Shown here: one piece after another, positions 38,137 through 47,374 of the stretch | How positions within the stretch are numbered: the stretch's first letter is position 1 | Layout: the number at the start of each line of letters is the position of its first letter | DNA from: Mycobacterium parascrofulaceum ATCC BAA-614 | GTDB lineage: Bacteria; Actinomycetota; Actinomycetes; Mycobacteriales; Mycobacteriaceae | NCBI RefSeq assembly: GCF_000164135.1 | Contig: NZ_GG770558.1 | Location: forward strand, 326,630 to 380,917 | Length of the DNA stretch: 54,288 bases | Reading direction: 5' to 3' | The notes under the pieces: model-generated | Databases searched by the model: none | Told to the model about the DNA's origin: nothing | Seen by the model: the letters and a program-made list of their open reading frames with translations, nothing else | Translations under genes and position numbers: made by a program

Positions 38137-38484
38137 TCAAGCGTGGCCGCCGCCGCAGCCGACGCCGGGCAGGCAGCCCTGGCCGCCCGGAATCCCGCCG
38201 GGACCCGCGTTCTGTCCGCCCGAACCGCAGCCGACGCCGGGGACGCAGCCCTGGCCGCCGGGACCGCCGCCCGGCCCCTGGTTCTGTCCGCCCGAACCAC
38301 AGTTGCCGTTTCCGTCGCAGCCGCCGCCGCCCGGCGTGTCCTTGAAGACCACATGCGTGGGCGCCGCCGAGGGCGCGGGCACCGAAGCGACGGCACCGGT
38401 GATGGCGACCGGCGCAACGGCGATCGCCGCGGCCGCCGCCCCGCTCACCGCCAGTCTTTTCGTAAGGGTTAATTTCGAGAACAT
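38137..38484 (-). CDS. Secreted glycine-rich Cys-repeat protein
   Basis: A 115-residue protein with a signal peptide (LAVSGAAAAAIAVAPVAITGAVA) and a Gly/Pro/Cys-rich mature part. The part CGSGGQN-GPGG-PGGQGC-PGVG is repeated twice with a 24-residue period, matching a 72-bp DNA period (38161-38232, 38233-38304). The repeats end in GCGGGHA. There are about seven Cys in the repeat region, so it may be cross-linked or bind metal. It is convergent with the carboxylase gene (14 nt between the stops). No Shine-Dalgarno sequence or leaderless -10 is obvious before ATG 38484. Function unknown. Confidence 0.7.
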   Translation of the reverse strand: MFSKLTLTKRLAVSGAAAAAIAVAPVAITGAVASVPAPSAAPTHVVFKDTPGGGGCDGNGNCGSGGQNQGPGGGPGGQGCVPGVGCGSGGQNAGPGGIPGGQGCLPGVGCGGGHA

Positions 38485-38574
38485 GCGGGTCGCATACCAC
38501 GCGCACACACGTGTAAAACATCCATGTAGCGAACGGGAAACCGTTCGATTTCGCGCGACGGAAGGCGCATCACG

Positions 38575-39351
38575 ATGACCTCACTGGATCTGACCGGCCG
38601 TACCGCGATCATCACCGGCGCCTCGCGCGGGATCGGCCTCGCGATCGCCCAGCAGCTTGCGGCGGCTGGGGCCAGTGTGGTGCTCACCGCCCGCAAGCAG
38701 GAGGCCGCCGACGAGGCCGCCGCGCAGGTGGACGGCAACGCGCTCGGCGTCGGCGCGCACGCGGTCGACGAGGACGCCGCCCGCCGCTGCGTGGACCTCA
38801 CGCTGGACCGGTTCGGCAGCGTGGACATCCTGGTCAACAACGCGGGCACCAACCCCGCGTACGGTCCGCTGATCGACCAGGATCACGCCCGCTTCACCAA
38901 GATCTTCGACGTCAACCTGTGGGCGCCGCTGCTGTGGACCTCGCTCGTCGTCAAATCGTGGATGGGTGAGCACGGCGGCGCGATCGTCAACACCGCCTCC
39001 ATCGGCGGCCTGCACCAATCGCCGGCCATGGGCATGTACAACGCCACCAAGGCCGCGTTGATCCACGTCACCAAGCAGCTGGCGCTCGAACTGTCGCCGC
39101 GCGTCCGCGTCAACGCCATCGCCCCCGGGGTGGTGCGCACCCGGCTGGCGGAGGCGCTGTGGAAGGACCACGAGGACCCGCTCGCGTCGTCGATAGCGCT
39201 CGGACGCATCGGCGAGCCCGCCGACGTGGCCGGTGCCGTGGCCTTCCTGGTCTCCGACGCCGCCAGCTGGATCACCGGCGAGACGATGGTGATCGACGGC
39301 GGCCTGCTGCTCGGGGCCGCACAGGGCTTTCAGGCCCGGCCGCAGGGCTAG
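38575..39351 (+). CDS. Short-chain dehydrogenase/reductase
   Basis: A 258-residue classical SDR, similar to Rv2766c. It has the NAD(P) loop TGASRGIGLAIA, the NNAG motif (ILVNNAGTNPA), catalytic Ser/Tyr/Lys in NTASIGG and YNATKAA, and the C-terminal ITGETMVIDGG. It would oxidise a hydroxyacyl-CoA or similar secondary alcohol. GGAAGG lies about 10 nt upstream of the ATG. It is followed after 2 nt by two coupled acyl-CoA dehydrogenase genes, so the three are probably one operon for beta-oxidation-like chemistry. Confidence 0.88.
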   Translation: MTSLDLTGRTAIITGASRGIGLAIAQQLAAAGASVVLTARKQEAADEAAAQVDGNALGVGAHAVDEDAARRCVDLTLDRFGSVDILVNNAGTNPAYGPLIDQDHARFTKIFDVNLWAPLLWTSLVVKSWMGEHGGAIVNTASIGGLHQSPAMGMYNATKAALIHVTKQLALELSPRVRVNAIAPGVVRTRLAEALWKDHEDPLASSIALGRIGEPADVAGAVAFLVSDAASWITGETMVIDGGLLLGAAQGFQARPQG

Positions 39352-39353
39352 CC

Positions 39354-40535
39354 GTGAGCCCCGAGGATTTGCAGGCGCGCGTGCGGGCGCTGCTGGACGA
39401 GCATGACCCCACCACCACCGACCCGCGCGAATTCCTTGGCGCGCAGTACGACGCGGGCCTGGCCTGGGTACACCTGCCGCGGGGCTTCGGCGGGCTGGAT
39501 TTGCCGCGCAAGGCCCAGGAACTCGTGGACGCCGAGCTGGCCGCCGCCGGCGCGCCGGTGGGCGGCACCGTCAAGAACTACATCGGCATGGGCATGGCGG
39601 CGCCGACGATCGCGGCGTTCGGGACCGACGAGCAGAAGCGGAAGTTCCTGCGCCCGTTGTTCACCGGCGAACAGATCTACTGCCAGCTGTTCAGCGAGCC
39701 CGGCGCGGGCTCGGACCTTGCCGGGGTCGCCACGCGGGCGGTCCGCGACGGTGACGACTGGATCGTCAACGGCCAGAAGGTGTGGACGTCGCAGGCGCAG
39801 CACGCGTCCATGGCCATCCTGGTCGCCCGCACCGACCCGACCGTGCCCAAACACTTCGGCCTGACGTATTTCCTGTGCGACATGACGCAGCCCGGCGTCG
39901 AGGTACGCCCGCTGCGCCAGATCACCGGCGAGGCGGAGTTCAACGAGGTGTTCCTCACCGACGTCCGGGTGCCCGACGCGAATCGGCTCGGCCCGGAGGG
40001 CGGCGGGTGGCGGGTCGCAACCACCACCCTCAACAACGAGCGGGTCGCCATCGGCACCCGGGCCGGGACGCCGCGGGAGGGTGGCCACATCGGCAAGGTC
40101 GCCAAGGCCTGGCGTGACGACCCGGCGCTGCGCGATCCCGCGATGCACGACGAGCTGATGCGGCTGTGGGTGGAGGCGGAGGTCCTGCGGCTGGCGGGTG
40201 AGCGGCTGCGCCAGCAGGCCACGATGGGTCAGCCCGGCCCGGAGGGCGCGGGCATGAAGGTGGCTTTTGCCCAGCTGGCCCAGGCGATTTCGGGATTCGA
40301 GATCGAGCTGCACGGCGAGGCAGGGCTGCGCTACGACGACTGGACCATGCGCCGGCCGGAAACGGTCGACCTGGTCGGCCGCGAACCCGGCTACCGCTAT
40401 CTGCGTGCTCGCGGCAATTCGATCGAGGGCGGCACCTCGGAGATCCTGCGCAACACCATTTCCGAGCGCATTTTGGGCCTGCCGGGTGAGCACCGCGTCG
40501 ACAAAGACGTCGCCTGGAAGGATCTGGACCGGTGA
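39354..40535 (+). CDS. Acyl-CoA dehydrogenase, larger subunit of an adjacent pair
   Basis: A 393-residue FAD enzyme that introduces an alpha-beta double bond in acyl-CoA. Visible elements are WVHLPRGFGG, IYCQLFSEPGAGSDLAG, VNGQKVWTSQAQ, FNEVFLTDVRVPDANRLG and the C-terminal RARGNSIEGGTSEILRNTISERILGLP, where the Glu/Gly-Thr turn contacts FAD. The GTG start is 2 nt after the SDR stop. The stop overlaps the next start (GTGA). The next gene is a second, shorter acyl-CoA dehydrogenase; such adjacent pairs form alpha2-beta2 heterotetramers in M. tuberculosis steroid catabolism. Confidence 0.9.
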   Translation: MSPEDLQARVRALLDEHDPTTTDPREFLGAQYDAGLAWVHLPRGFGGLDLPRKAQELVDAELAAAGAPVGGTVKNYIGMGMAAPTIAAFGTDEQKRKFLRPLFTGEQIYCQLFSEPGAGSDLAGVATRAVRDGDDWIVNGQKVWTSQAQHASMAILVARTDPTVPKHFGLTYFLCDMTQPGVEVRPLRQITGEAEFNEVFLTDVRVPDANRLGPEGGGWRVATTTLNNERVAIGTRAGTPREGGHIGKVAKAWRDDPALRDPAMHDELMRLWVEAEVLRLAGERLRQQATMGQPGPEGAGMKVAFAQLAQAISGFEIELHGEAGLRYDDWTMRRPETVDLVGREPGYRYLRARGNSIEGGTSEILRNTISERILGLPGEHRVDKDVAWKDLDR

Positions 40536-41623
40536 GCGACCTGTTGTACTCGGACACCGAGGAGGCGCTGCGGGACAGCGTTCGTCAGCTGTTCGCCCAC
40601 CGCTGCCCGCCCGAATCGGTGGCACACGCCTACGAACCTGCGCCGCAGGACTTTTCGGAAGTCTGGCGGACGCTGGCCGGCGAGCTGGGAGTGGCGGGCC
40701 TGCTGGTCCCCGAGTCGCTCGGCGGCGCGGGTGCGGGCGCCCGCGAGGCGGCGGTCGTCATGGAGGAGATCGGCCGGGCCGTCGCGCCCGTGCCGTTCTT
40801 GTCCAGCGCGGTGCTGGCCACCGTCGCGCTGTTGCGGGCCGGCGATGCGGAGACCGTGTCCGCACTGGCGCAGGGCGAACTGACGGCCGCGTTGGCGGTG
40901 CCGCTGTCGACGGCTTCCGGGGATCCGGTCGCCGCGGTGACCGGCGGCTCCGACGGGCTGAGCGGATCGGTCACCAGCGTCGCCGGCGCCGCCGAGGCCG
41001 ACGTGTTGGTGGTGCCCGTCGCCGGCCGGGACGGGCTCGAGTTGCACACCGTTGCGCGCGCCGCGGCCGGCGTGCAGGTCTCGCCGCTGCTGGCCCTGGA
41101 CATGACCAGACCGCTTGCCGACGTCAGTTTTTCGGCGGTGGAATCCTCGCCCGTCGGGCCGGCGGCCGGGCCCGTCGCCGACGCGCTGCGCACGGGGGCG
41201 GCCCTGCTGGCGTCCGAGCAGCTCGGGGTCGCCCAGTGGTGCTTGCAGACCACGCTGGATTACGTCAGGCAGCGCAAGCAATTCGGTCGCGCGATCGGCT
41301 CGTACCAGGCGATCAAACACCGGCTGGCCGACCTGTGGTTCGAGGTCGGCGCCGCGACGGCGGCGGCCCGCTACGCCGCCGACACGTGCGCCCGCGGCGA
41401 CGAAGACGCCGACATCGCCGCGAGCGTCGCGCAGGCGTATTGCAGCGGCGTCGCCGTGCACGCGGCCGAGGAGTGCGTCCAGCTGCACGGCGGCATCGGC
41501 ATGACGTGGGAATATCCCGCGCACCTGTACCTGAAGCGGGCCAAGAGCGACCAGCTGGTCTTCGGCACCGCCTACAGTCACCGCACCCGGCTGGCCGAGC
41601 TGGTGGACCTGCCCCCGAATTAG
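40532..41623 (+). CDS. Acyl-CoA dehydrogenase, smaller subunit of an adjacent pair
   Basis: A 363-residue acyl-CoA dehydrogenase of the type that partners a full-length one. The N-terminus LLYSDTEEALRDSVRQLFAHRCPPESV, QWCLQTTLDYVRQRKQFGRAIGSYQAIKH and CVQLHGGIGMTWEYPAHLYLKRAK are characteristic. The mid-part, where a full dehydrogenase has the flavin-contacting beta-domain motif, is weak (alanine-rich, ALAVPLSTASGDPV), which fits a subunit that shares its FAD site with the partner. It overlaps that partner by 4 nt. Substrate unknown; the operon suggests a branched or ring-derived acyl-CoA. Confidence 0.88.
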   Translation: MSDLLYSDTEEALRDSVRQLFAHRCPPESVAHAYEPAPQDFSEVWRTLAGELGVAGLLVPESLGGAGAGAREAAVVMEEIGRAVAPVPFLSSAVLATVALLRAGDAETVSALAQGELTAALAVPLSTASGDPVAAVTGGSDGLSGSVTSVAGAAEADVLVVPVAGRDGLELHTVARAAAGVQVSPLLALDMTRPLADVSFSAVESSPVGPAAGPVADALRTGAALLASEQLGVAQWCLQTTLDYVRQRKQFGRAIGSYQAIKHRLADLWFEVGAATAAARYAADTCARGDEDADIAASVAQAYCSGVAVHAAEECVQLHGGIGMTWEYPAHLYLKRAKSDQLVFGTAYSHRTRLAELVDLPPN

Positions 41624-41641
41624 GTGCGCGCGACCGCCGGG

Positions 41642-42391
41642 TCAGCGCGGCAACGCCGAACCGAAGACCTCGGTCATGGCCTGCCAGTGCCGCTCGGCCG
41701 CGGCGGGGTCGTACGGGACGTTGTCCGGGACCGCGAACCCGTGGCCCGCCGGATACCACTCGATGGTGTGCCGCACGCCCGCGGCCGTCAGCGCCTTGTC
41801 GAGCTGTTCGGCGTGGTCGCGGGTGAAGGACGCGTCGTCCTTCGCGCCGCCCACGTAGACCGTGGCGGCCATCTTGTCGGCCAGCAGGTGCGGGCTGTCC
41901 GCGGTGTCGGTGACCAGCCCGCCGCCATGGAACGAGGCCGCGGCGGCGACCCGGTCCGGCACGCGGCCGGCCACCACCAACGACATGCGCCCGCCCATGC
42001 AGTAGCCGCACACGCCGAAGCGGTCCCCCAACACCTCCGGGCGCGCGGCCAGGTAGTCGAAGAAGGCGGCGGCGTCGCTGGCGATCTTGTCCGGTGTGAC
42101 GCTTCCGATCATGCCGAACAGTCGCCTGCGCTCCTTCTGGTCGCCGAACACGGTCGCCATGTCGAACGGCGCCCAGTCGCCGCTGCGGTAGTACACGTCC
42201 GGCAGCAGCACCGTGTAGCCGTAGCCGGCTAATTGGGCCGCCATCTGCTCGAAGGTGTCGCGCACGCCCCCGGCGTCGGGATACATGATCACGCCCGGAT
42301 GGGGGGCTTGGGTGTCCGGACCTCCGGGGGTGAACAGATGGACGGTGCAGGTCCCGTCCGGGGTGGTGATGGTGTCGATGATGTTCGGCAT
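41642..42391 (-). CDS. Dienelactone hydrolase family protein
   Basis: A 249-residue alpha/beta-hydrolase (Rv2765-like). The Cys nucleophile is C131 in GVCGYCMGGRMSL. The catalytic Asp is probably in VGGAKDDASF and the His in PAGHGFAV. It would hydrolyse dienelactones or similar small lactones. The ATG faces thyA across a 209-nt divergent gap filled largely by a 56-bp repeat array. No strong -10 is visible at a leaderless distance. Convergent with the acyl-CoA dehydrogenase pair. Confidence 0.9.
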   Translation of the reverse strand: MPNIIDTITTPDGTCTVHLFTPGGPDTQAPHPGVIMYPDAGGVRDTFEQMAAQLAGYGYTVLLPDVYYRSGDWAPFDMATVFGDQKERRRLFGMIGSVTPDKIASDAAAFFDYLAARPEVLGDRFGVCGYCMGGRMSLVVAGRVPDRVAAAASFHGGGLVTDTADSPHLLADKMAATVYVGGAKDDASFTRDHAEQLDKALTAAGVRHTIEWYPAGHGFAVPDNVPYDPAAAERHWQAMTEVFGSALPR

Positions 42392-42430
42392 GGCACCGTT
42401 CTACTCCCCGGCCCGCCGGGTGGATTTTCC

Positions 42431-42588
42431 GGCGTCGACCCGCTGCGCCCGGCTTCGCCGGGCTTGCGATCGCCGCGGGGTTTTTTGGCGTCGACCCGCT
42501 GCGCCCGGCTTCGCCGGGCTTGCGATCGCCGCGGGGTTTTTTGGCGTCGACCCGCTGCGCCCGGCTTCGCCGGGCTTGCGATCGCCGC
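42431..42588. repeat. Tandem 56-bp hairpin repeats upstream of thyA
   Basis: Units begin at 42431, 42487 and 42543 (GGCGTCGACCCGCTGCGCCC...), with an exact 56-bp period. The first two end with GGGGTTTTTT and the third ends at the CGCTAA just before the thyA -10. Each unit contains GCCCGGC-TTC-GCCGGGC, a 7-bp stem with a 3-nt loop, followed by the palindrome GCGATCGC. The two complete copies are identical over the unit. A diverged single copy lies at 12150-12198. The array makes no plausible protein. It may be an RNA structure, a protein-binding site or a transcription block. Confidence 0.85.
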
Positions 42589-42594
42589 TAAGCT
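42589..42594 (+). promoter_or_regulatory. -10 box of leaderless thyA
   Basis: TAAGCT is 6 nt upstream of GTG 42601 and directly adjoins the end of the third 56-bp repeat unit, so the -35 region falls inside the repeat. Confidence 0.5.
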
Positions 42595-42600
42595 GACCGC

Positions 42601-43413
42601 GTGCCGATCGCAGCGCCGGTTCCCGCGCCCTACGAGGACCTGCTGCGCCTGGTGCTCGAGCGGGGCACGGCCAAATCCGACCGCACCGGCACCGGGACCC
42701 GCAGCCTGTTCGGGCACCAGCTGCGCTACGACCTGTCCGCCGGCTTCCCGCTGCTCACCACCAAGAAGGTGCATTTGAAGTCGGTGGTCTACGAGTTGCT
42801 GTGGTTTCTGCGCGGCGACTCCAACGTCGCCTGGCTGCACGAGCACGGCGTAACCATCTGGGACGAATGGGCCAGCGAGACAGGCGATCTCGGGCCCATC
42901 TACGGCGTGCAGTGGCGATCCTGGCCGACGCCTTCCGGCGAGCACGTCGACCAGATCAGCGCCGCGCTGGAGTTGCTGCGCACCGACCCGAACTCGCGGC
43001 GCATCATCGTCTCGGCGTGGAACGTCGGGGAGATCCCGCAGATGGTGCTGCCGCCGTGTCACGCGTTCTTCCAGTTCTACGTGGCCGACGGCCGGCTGAG
43101 CTGCCAGCTGTATCAGCGCAGCGCCGACCTGTTCCTGGGTGTGCCGTTCAACATCGCCAGCTACGCGTTGCTCACCCACATGATGGCCGCCCAGGCGGGC
43201 CTGTCGGTCGGCGAGTTCGTCTGGACCGGCGGCGACTGCCACATCTACGACAACCACGTCGAGCAGGTGCGCACCCAGCTCGGTCGCGAGCCACGACCCT
43301 ACCCGGAACTGGTGCTGGCGCAAAGGGATTCGATCTTCGACTACACCTACGACGACGTCGTCATCAAGAATTACGATCCGCACCCGGCGATCAAAGCCCC
43401 CGTCGCCGTATGA
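42601..43413 (+). CDS. thyA: Thymidylate synthase ThyA
   Basis: ThyA methylates dUMP to dTMP with 5,10-methylene-THF, giving dihydrofolate. The 270 residues contain [14 protein letters not shown] (phosphate and folate contacts), [20 protein letters not shown] (Arg phosphate clamp), [12 protein letters not shown] with catalytic C153, [18 protein letters not shown] and [13 protein letters not shown] 42601 adds about seven residues before the PYEDLLR of the M. tuberculosis protein, and a -10 stands 6 nt upstream. dfrA follows, so dihydrofolate made here is recycled by the neighbouring enzyme. A second, unrelated synthase (thyX) lies 5.8 kb downstream. Confidence 0.97.
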   Translation: MPIAAPVPAPYEDLLRLVLERGTAKSDRTGTGTRSLFGHQLRYDLSAGFPLLTTKKVHLKSVVYELLWFLRGDSNVAWLHEHGVTIWDEWASETGDLGPIYGVQWRSWPTPSGEHVDQISAALELLRTDPNSRRIIVSAWNVGEIPQMVLPPCHAFFQFYVADGRLSCQLYQRSADLFLGVPFNIASYALLTHMMAAQAGLSVGEFVWTGGDCHIYDNHVEQVRTQLGREPRPYPELVLAQRDSIFDYTYDDVVIKNYDPHPAIKAPVAV

Positions 43414-43453
43414 CGCGCGGCGCCGGTGTGGCCGCGGCCCGGGAGTGGCACCG

Positions 43454-43951
43454 ATGACGGACGTCGGCCTGGTGTGGGCTCAGTCGACGTCCGGCATCAT
43501 CGGCCGCGGCGGCGACATTCCCTGGCGGGTCCCCGAAGACCTGGCACGTTTCAAGCAGGTGACGATGGGCCATACCGTCATCATGGGCCGGCGCACGTGG
43601 GAGTCTTTGCCGGCCGCGGTCCGGCCGCTGCCGGGCCGCAAGAACGTCGTCCTCTCGCGACGAGGCGACTTCGTGGCCGACGGGGCGCAGGTCGTCGGTT
43701 CGCTCGAGGCGGCTCTCGCGGACTGCGAGGGCGAGCCCGAGGCCTGGGTGATCGGCGGCGAACAGGTATACCTGCTCGCCCTGCCGCACGCCACCCGGTG
43801 TGAGGTCACCGAGGTCGACGTCGACCTGCGGCGCGACGACGACGACGCGCTGGCCCCGGTGCTCGACGACGCCTGGCTCGGCGAGACGGGGGAGTGGCAG
43901 GTCAGCCGCACGGGGCTGCGGTACCGCCTGCACAGCTACCGTCGGGCATGA
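43454..43951 (+). CDS. dfrA: Dihydrofolate reductase
   Basis: DfrA reduces dihydrofolate with NADPH and is the target of trimethoprim-type drugs. The 165 residues contain [21 protein letters not shown] (substrate site), [42 protein letters not shown] and the C-terminal [13 protein letters not shown] 43454 was chosen over GTG 43445 because it lies next to the family N-terminus and GGGAG is well placed. A loop with [10 protein letters not shown] resembles the M. avium protein. It is 40 nt downstream of thyA, in the same direction. Confidence 0.95.
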   Translation: MTDVGLVWAQSTSGIIGRGGDIPWRVPEDLARFKQVTMGHTVIMGRRTWESLPAAVRPLPGRKNVVLSRRGDFVADGAQVVGSLEAALADCEGEPEAWVIGGEQVYLLALPHATRCEVTEVDVDLRRDDDDALAPVLDDAWLGETGEWQVSRTGLRYRLHSYRRA

Positions 43952-44036
43952 GCTCCGGCTCCGCGACCGTGACATACTCGGACGCGGGGGTCGGTCTCAC
44001 CAGGTCACCACATGTTGCCAGGAGGGGGAATTGGCA

Positions 44037-44738
44037 GTGATAACCGAACCCGCAAAACAGTTCACTCGGATGTTCAGGGGCTATGACCCGGCTGCGGTCG
44101 ACGCCCACATCGAGATGCTGACCACCAAGCAGCAGTTGCTGCTCGACGACGTCGAGAACCTGCGGTCGCGGCTGAAGGAAGCCGGCGACCAGACGGCCGC
44201 GCTGCGCAAGGAGGTCGCCGCCCTCACCGACACCTCGCCCTCACCCCACGCGATGCAGCGCCGGATGGCGAAGATGCTGCAACGCGCGGTCGAGGAGGTG
44301 TCGGAGATGCAGGCCGAGGCGCGCAGCGAGGCGGACGCGCTGATCGCGGCGGCCGAGGCCGAGGTCGAGGCCGCGCGGCGAAAGCACGAAGAGGAGTTGG
44401 CGGAGATGGCCGAGCAACGGAAAGCCATGGAAACCGATTACGAGGAAGCCAAGAAGCAGCTCGAGGCCGAGCTGGCCGGGATGCGCGCCGACACCGAAGC
44501 GGCGATCGACAAGGCATGGCGGGACGCGCAACGGGAGGCCGATCACTATCGTGAGCAGGCCCGCCGCGCGGCCGACGAGGCGATCCAGCAACGGATCAAC
44601 GTCCTCGAGCAGCTGATGGGCGTGTACCGCGACCTCGAGGCGGTCCCGGCCGCGCTCGAGTCGGCCTACCAGGAGCAGAAGAACGCGCCCGAGCCCAGCG
44701 TCGTGGTGCCGCTGGACGGGAAAGTCACCACGGGCTAG
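44037..44738 (+). CDS. Coiled-coil DivIVA-like protein
   Basis: A 233-residue, almost wholly alpha-helical protein. The N-terminus FTRMFRGYDPAAVDAHIEML matches the DivIVA/Wag31 and GpsB-type lipid- or partner-binding segment (FRGYDxxxVD). Residues 30-200 are heptad-rich with long Glu/Ala/Lys runs (ADALIAAAEAEVEAARRKHEEELAEM). It lacks a transmembrane segment. It may be a cytoskeletal or scaffolding protein near the cell pole, but this is inference. GTG 44037 has GGAGGGGG 8 nt upstream; a TTG at 44031 lies too close to that site. It follows dfrA by 85 nt. Confidence 0.77.
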   Translation: MITEPAKQFTRMFRGYDPAAVDAHIEMLTTKQQLLLDDVENLRSRLKEAGDQTAALRKEVAALTDTSPSPHAMQRRMAKMLQRAVEEVSEMQAEARSEADALIAAAEAEVEAARRKHEEELAEMAEQRKAMETDYEEAKKQLEAELAGMRADTEAAIDKAWRDAQREADHYREQARRAADEAIQQRINVLEQLMGVYRDLEAVPAALESAYQEQKNAPEPSVVVPLDGKVTTG

Positions 44739-44773
44739 CCGCGTCGCCGCAGGGTGCTGTCGCACCCGGGCGG

Positions 44774-44779
44774 TATTCT
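44774..44779 (+). promoter_or_regulatory. -10 box of leaderless glycosylase-hsdM-hsdS operon
   Basis: TATTCT is 7 nt before GTG 44787, with no ribosome-binding site between them. Confidence 0.5.
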
Positions 44780-44786
44780 CGGCGCC

Positions 44787-46000
44787 GTGTCGATCCGGAC
44801 CCCCAGGCTCTCGGCCGCGCAAGCCCGGCGGATCGCCGTTGCGGCCCAAGGCTTTAGCGAGCCGCGCCCGGCCGGTCCGATCACCCGCGCTCACCTCAAG
44901 CGCCTCATTTCGAGAATTCAAGTGCTGCAGCTGGATTCGGTCTCGGTTGCGGTGCGCGCCCACTACGCACCGGTGTTCAGCCGGCTGGGCCCCTACGACC
45001 GCGACGTATTGGACCGCGCCGCCTGGGGGCCGTGTCCGTCGCGGCTGCTGGCCGAATATTGGGCGCACGAGGCCGCGCTGATGGCCGTCGACGACTGGCC
45101 CCTGCTGCGCTGGCGGATGCGCCAATACCGGCACGGCCGCTGGGGCACCCACATCGTCAAGGCCAACCCCCAACTCGCCGAGGACATCGTCGCCGCCGTC
45201 GCCGAACTCGGCCCCAGCACCGCCGGGCAGATCGAAGCGCACCTGGCTGCCGAACCGCGCCGCAAGAAGGGCGCCTGGTGGAACCGCAGCGACACCAAGT
45301 GGGTAGCCGAGGCGCTGTTTGCCGCCGGCGTGCTGACCACGGCCACCCGGGTCGGCTTCGCCCGCCACTACGACCTGGTGGAACGGGTGCTGCCGGCGAG
45401 CGTGCTGGCGCGCGAGGTCGACGACGCCGAGGCCGTCCGGGAACTCGCTCTGCGCGCGGCCACCGCGCTCGGGGTGGCCACCGAGGCCGACATTCGCGAC
45501 TACTTCCGGCTGACTGCCCAGCAGGTCAAGCCGGCCATCGCCGACCTGCTGGCCGCCGGCGAGGTCGAGCGCGTCGACGTCGACGGCTGGTCCGCGCCGG
45601 CCTTCCTGCGGGCCGGCCGGACCGTGCCGCGCAGCGACCGGGGCACCGCGCTGTTGTGCCCGTTCGACCCGCTGATCTTCTTCCGGCCCAGGGTGGAGCG
45701 GCTGTTCGGGTTTCACTACCGCATCGAGATCTACACCCCCGCCGACAAGCGCCAGTACGGCTACTACGTGTGGCCGCTGCTGATGGACGGGCGGCTGGTC
45801 GCGCGGGTGGACCTCAAGGCCGACCGGGCGGGTGACACGCTGCGCGTCGTCGGCGCGTTCGGCGAGCCCGACGTGCCGCGCCCCCGCGTCATCGAGGCGC
45901 TGGCCGGCGAACTGCGGTCCATGGCGTCGTGGCTGGAATTGGGCGGGTTCAGCGTCGCCACCCGGGGCGATCTGGCCGCCGATCTGCGGGCGGTGAGCTG

Positions 46001-46001
<1 letters not shown>
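44787..46001 (+). CDS. AlkZ-like DNA glycosylase, YcaQ family (winged-helix domain protein)
   Basis: A 404-residue protein of the HTH_42/YcaQ family. Members unhook DNA interstrand crosslinks or excise alkylated bases. The catalytic motif of the YcaQ/AZL branch is Q-hydrophobic-D, and here ISRIQVLQLDSVSVAVRAHY contains Q48-L-D50; the AlkZ branch would have QxQ. Other visible parts are WGPCPSRLLAEYWAHEAALM, winged helices (GPSTAGQIEAHL, ATEADIRDYFRLT) and LLCPFDPLIFFRPRVERLFGFHYRIEIYTP. GTG 44787 was chosen from the TATTCT -10. It overlaps hsdM by one base (TGATG), so it is part of an hsdM-hsdS transcription unit. Confidence 0.85.

Positions 46002-47370
<1,369 letters not shown>

Positions 47371-47374
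<4 letters not shown>

Noticed and set aside
42431..42588. CRISPR-like array
   Set aside because: The units are contiguous 56-bp tandem repeats without unique spacers and there are no cas genes.
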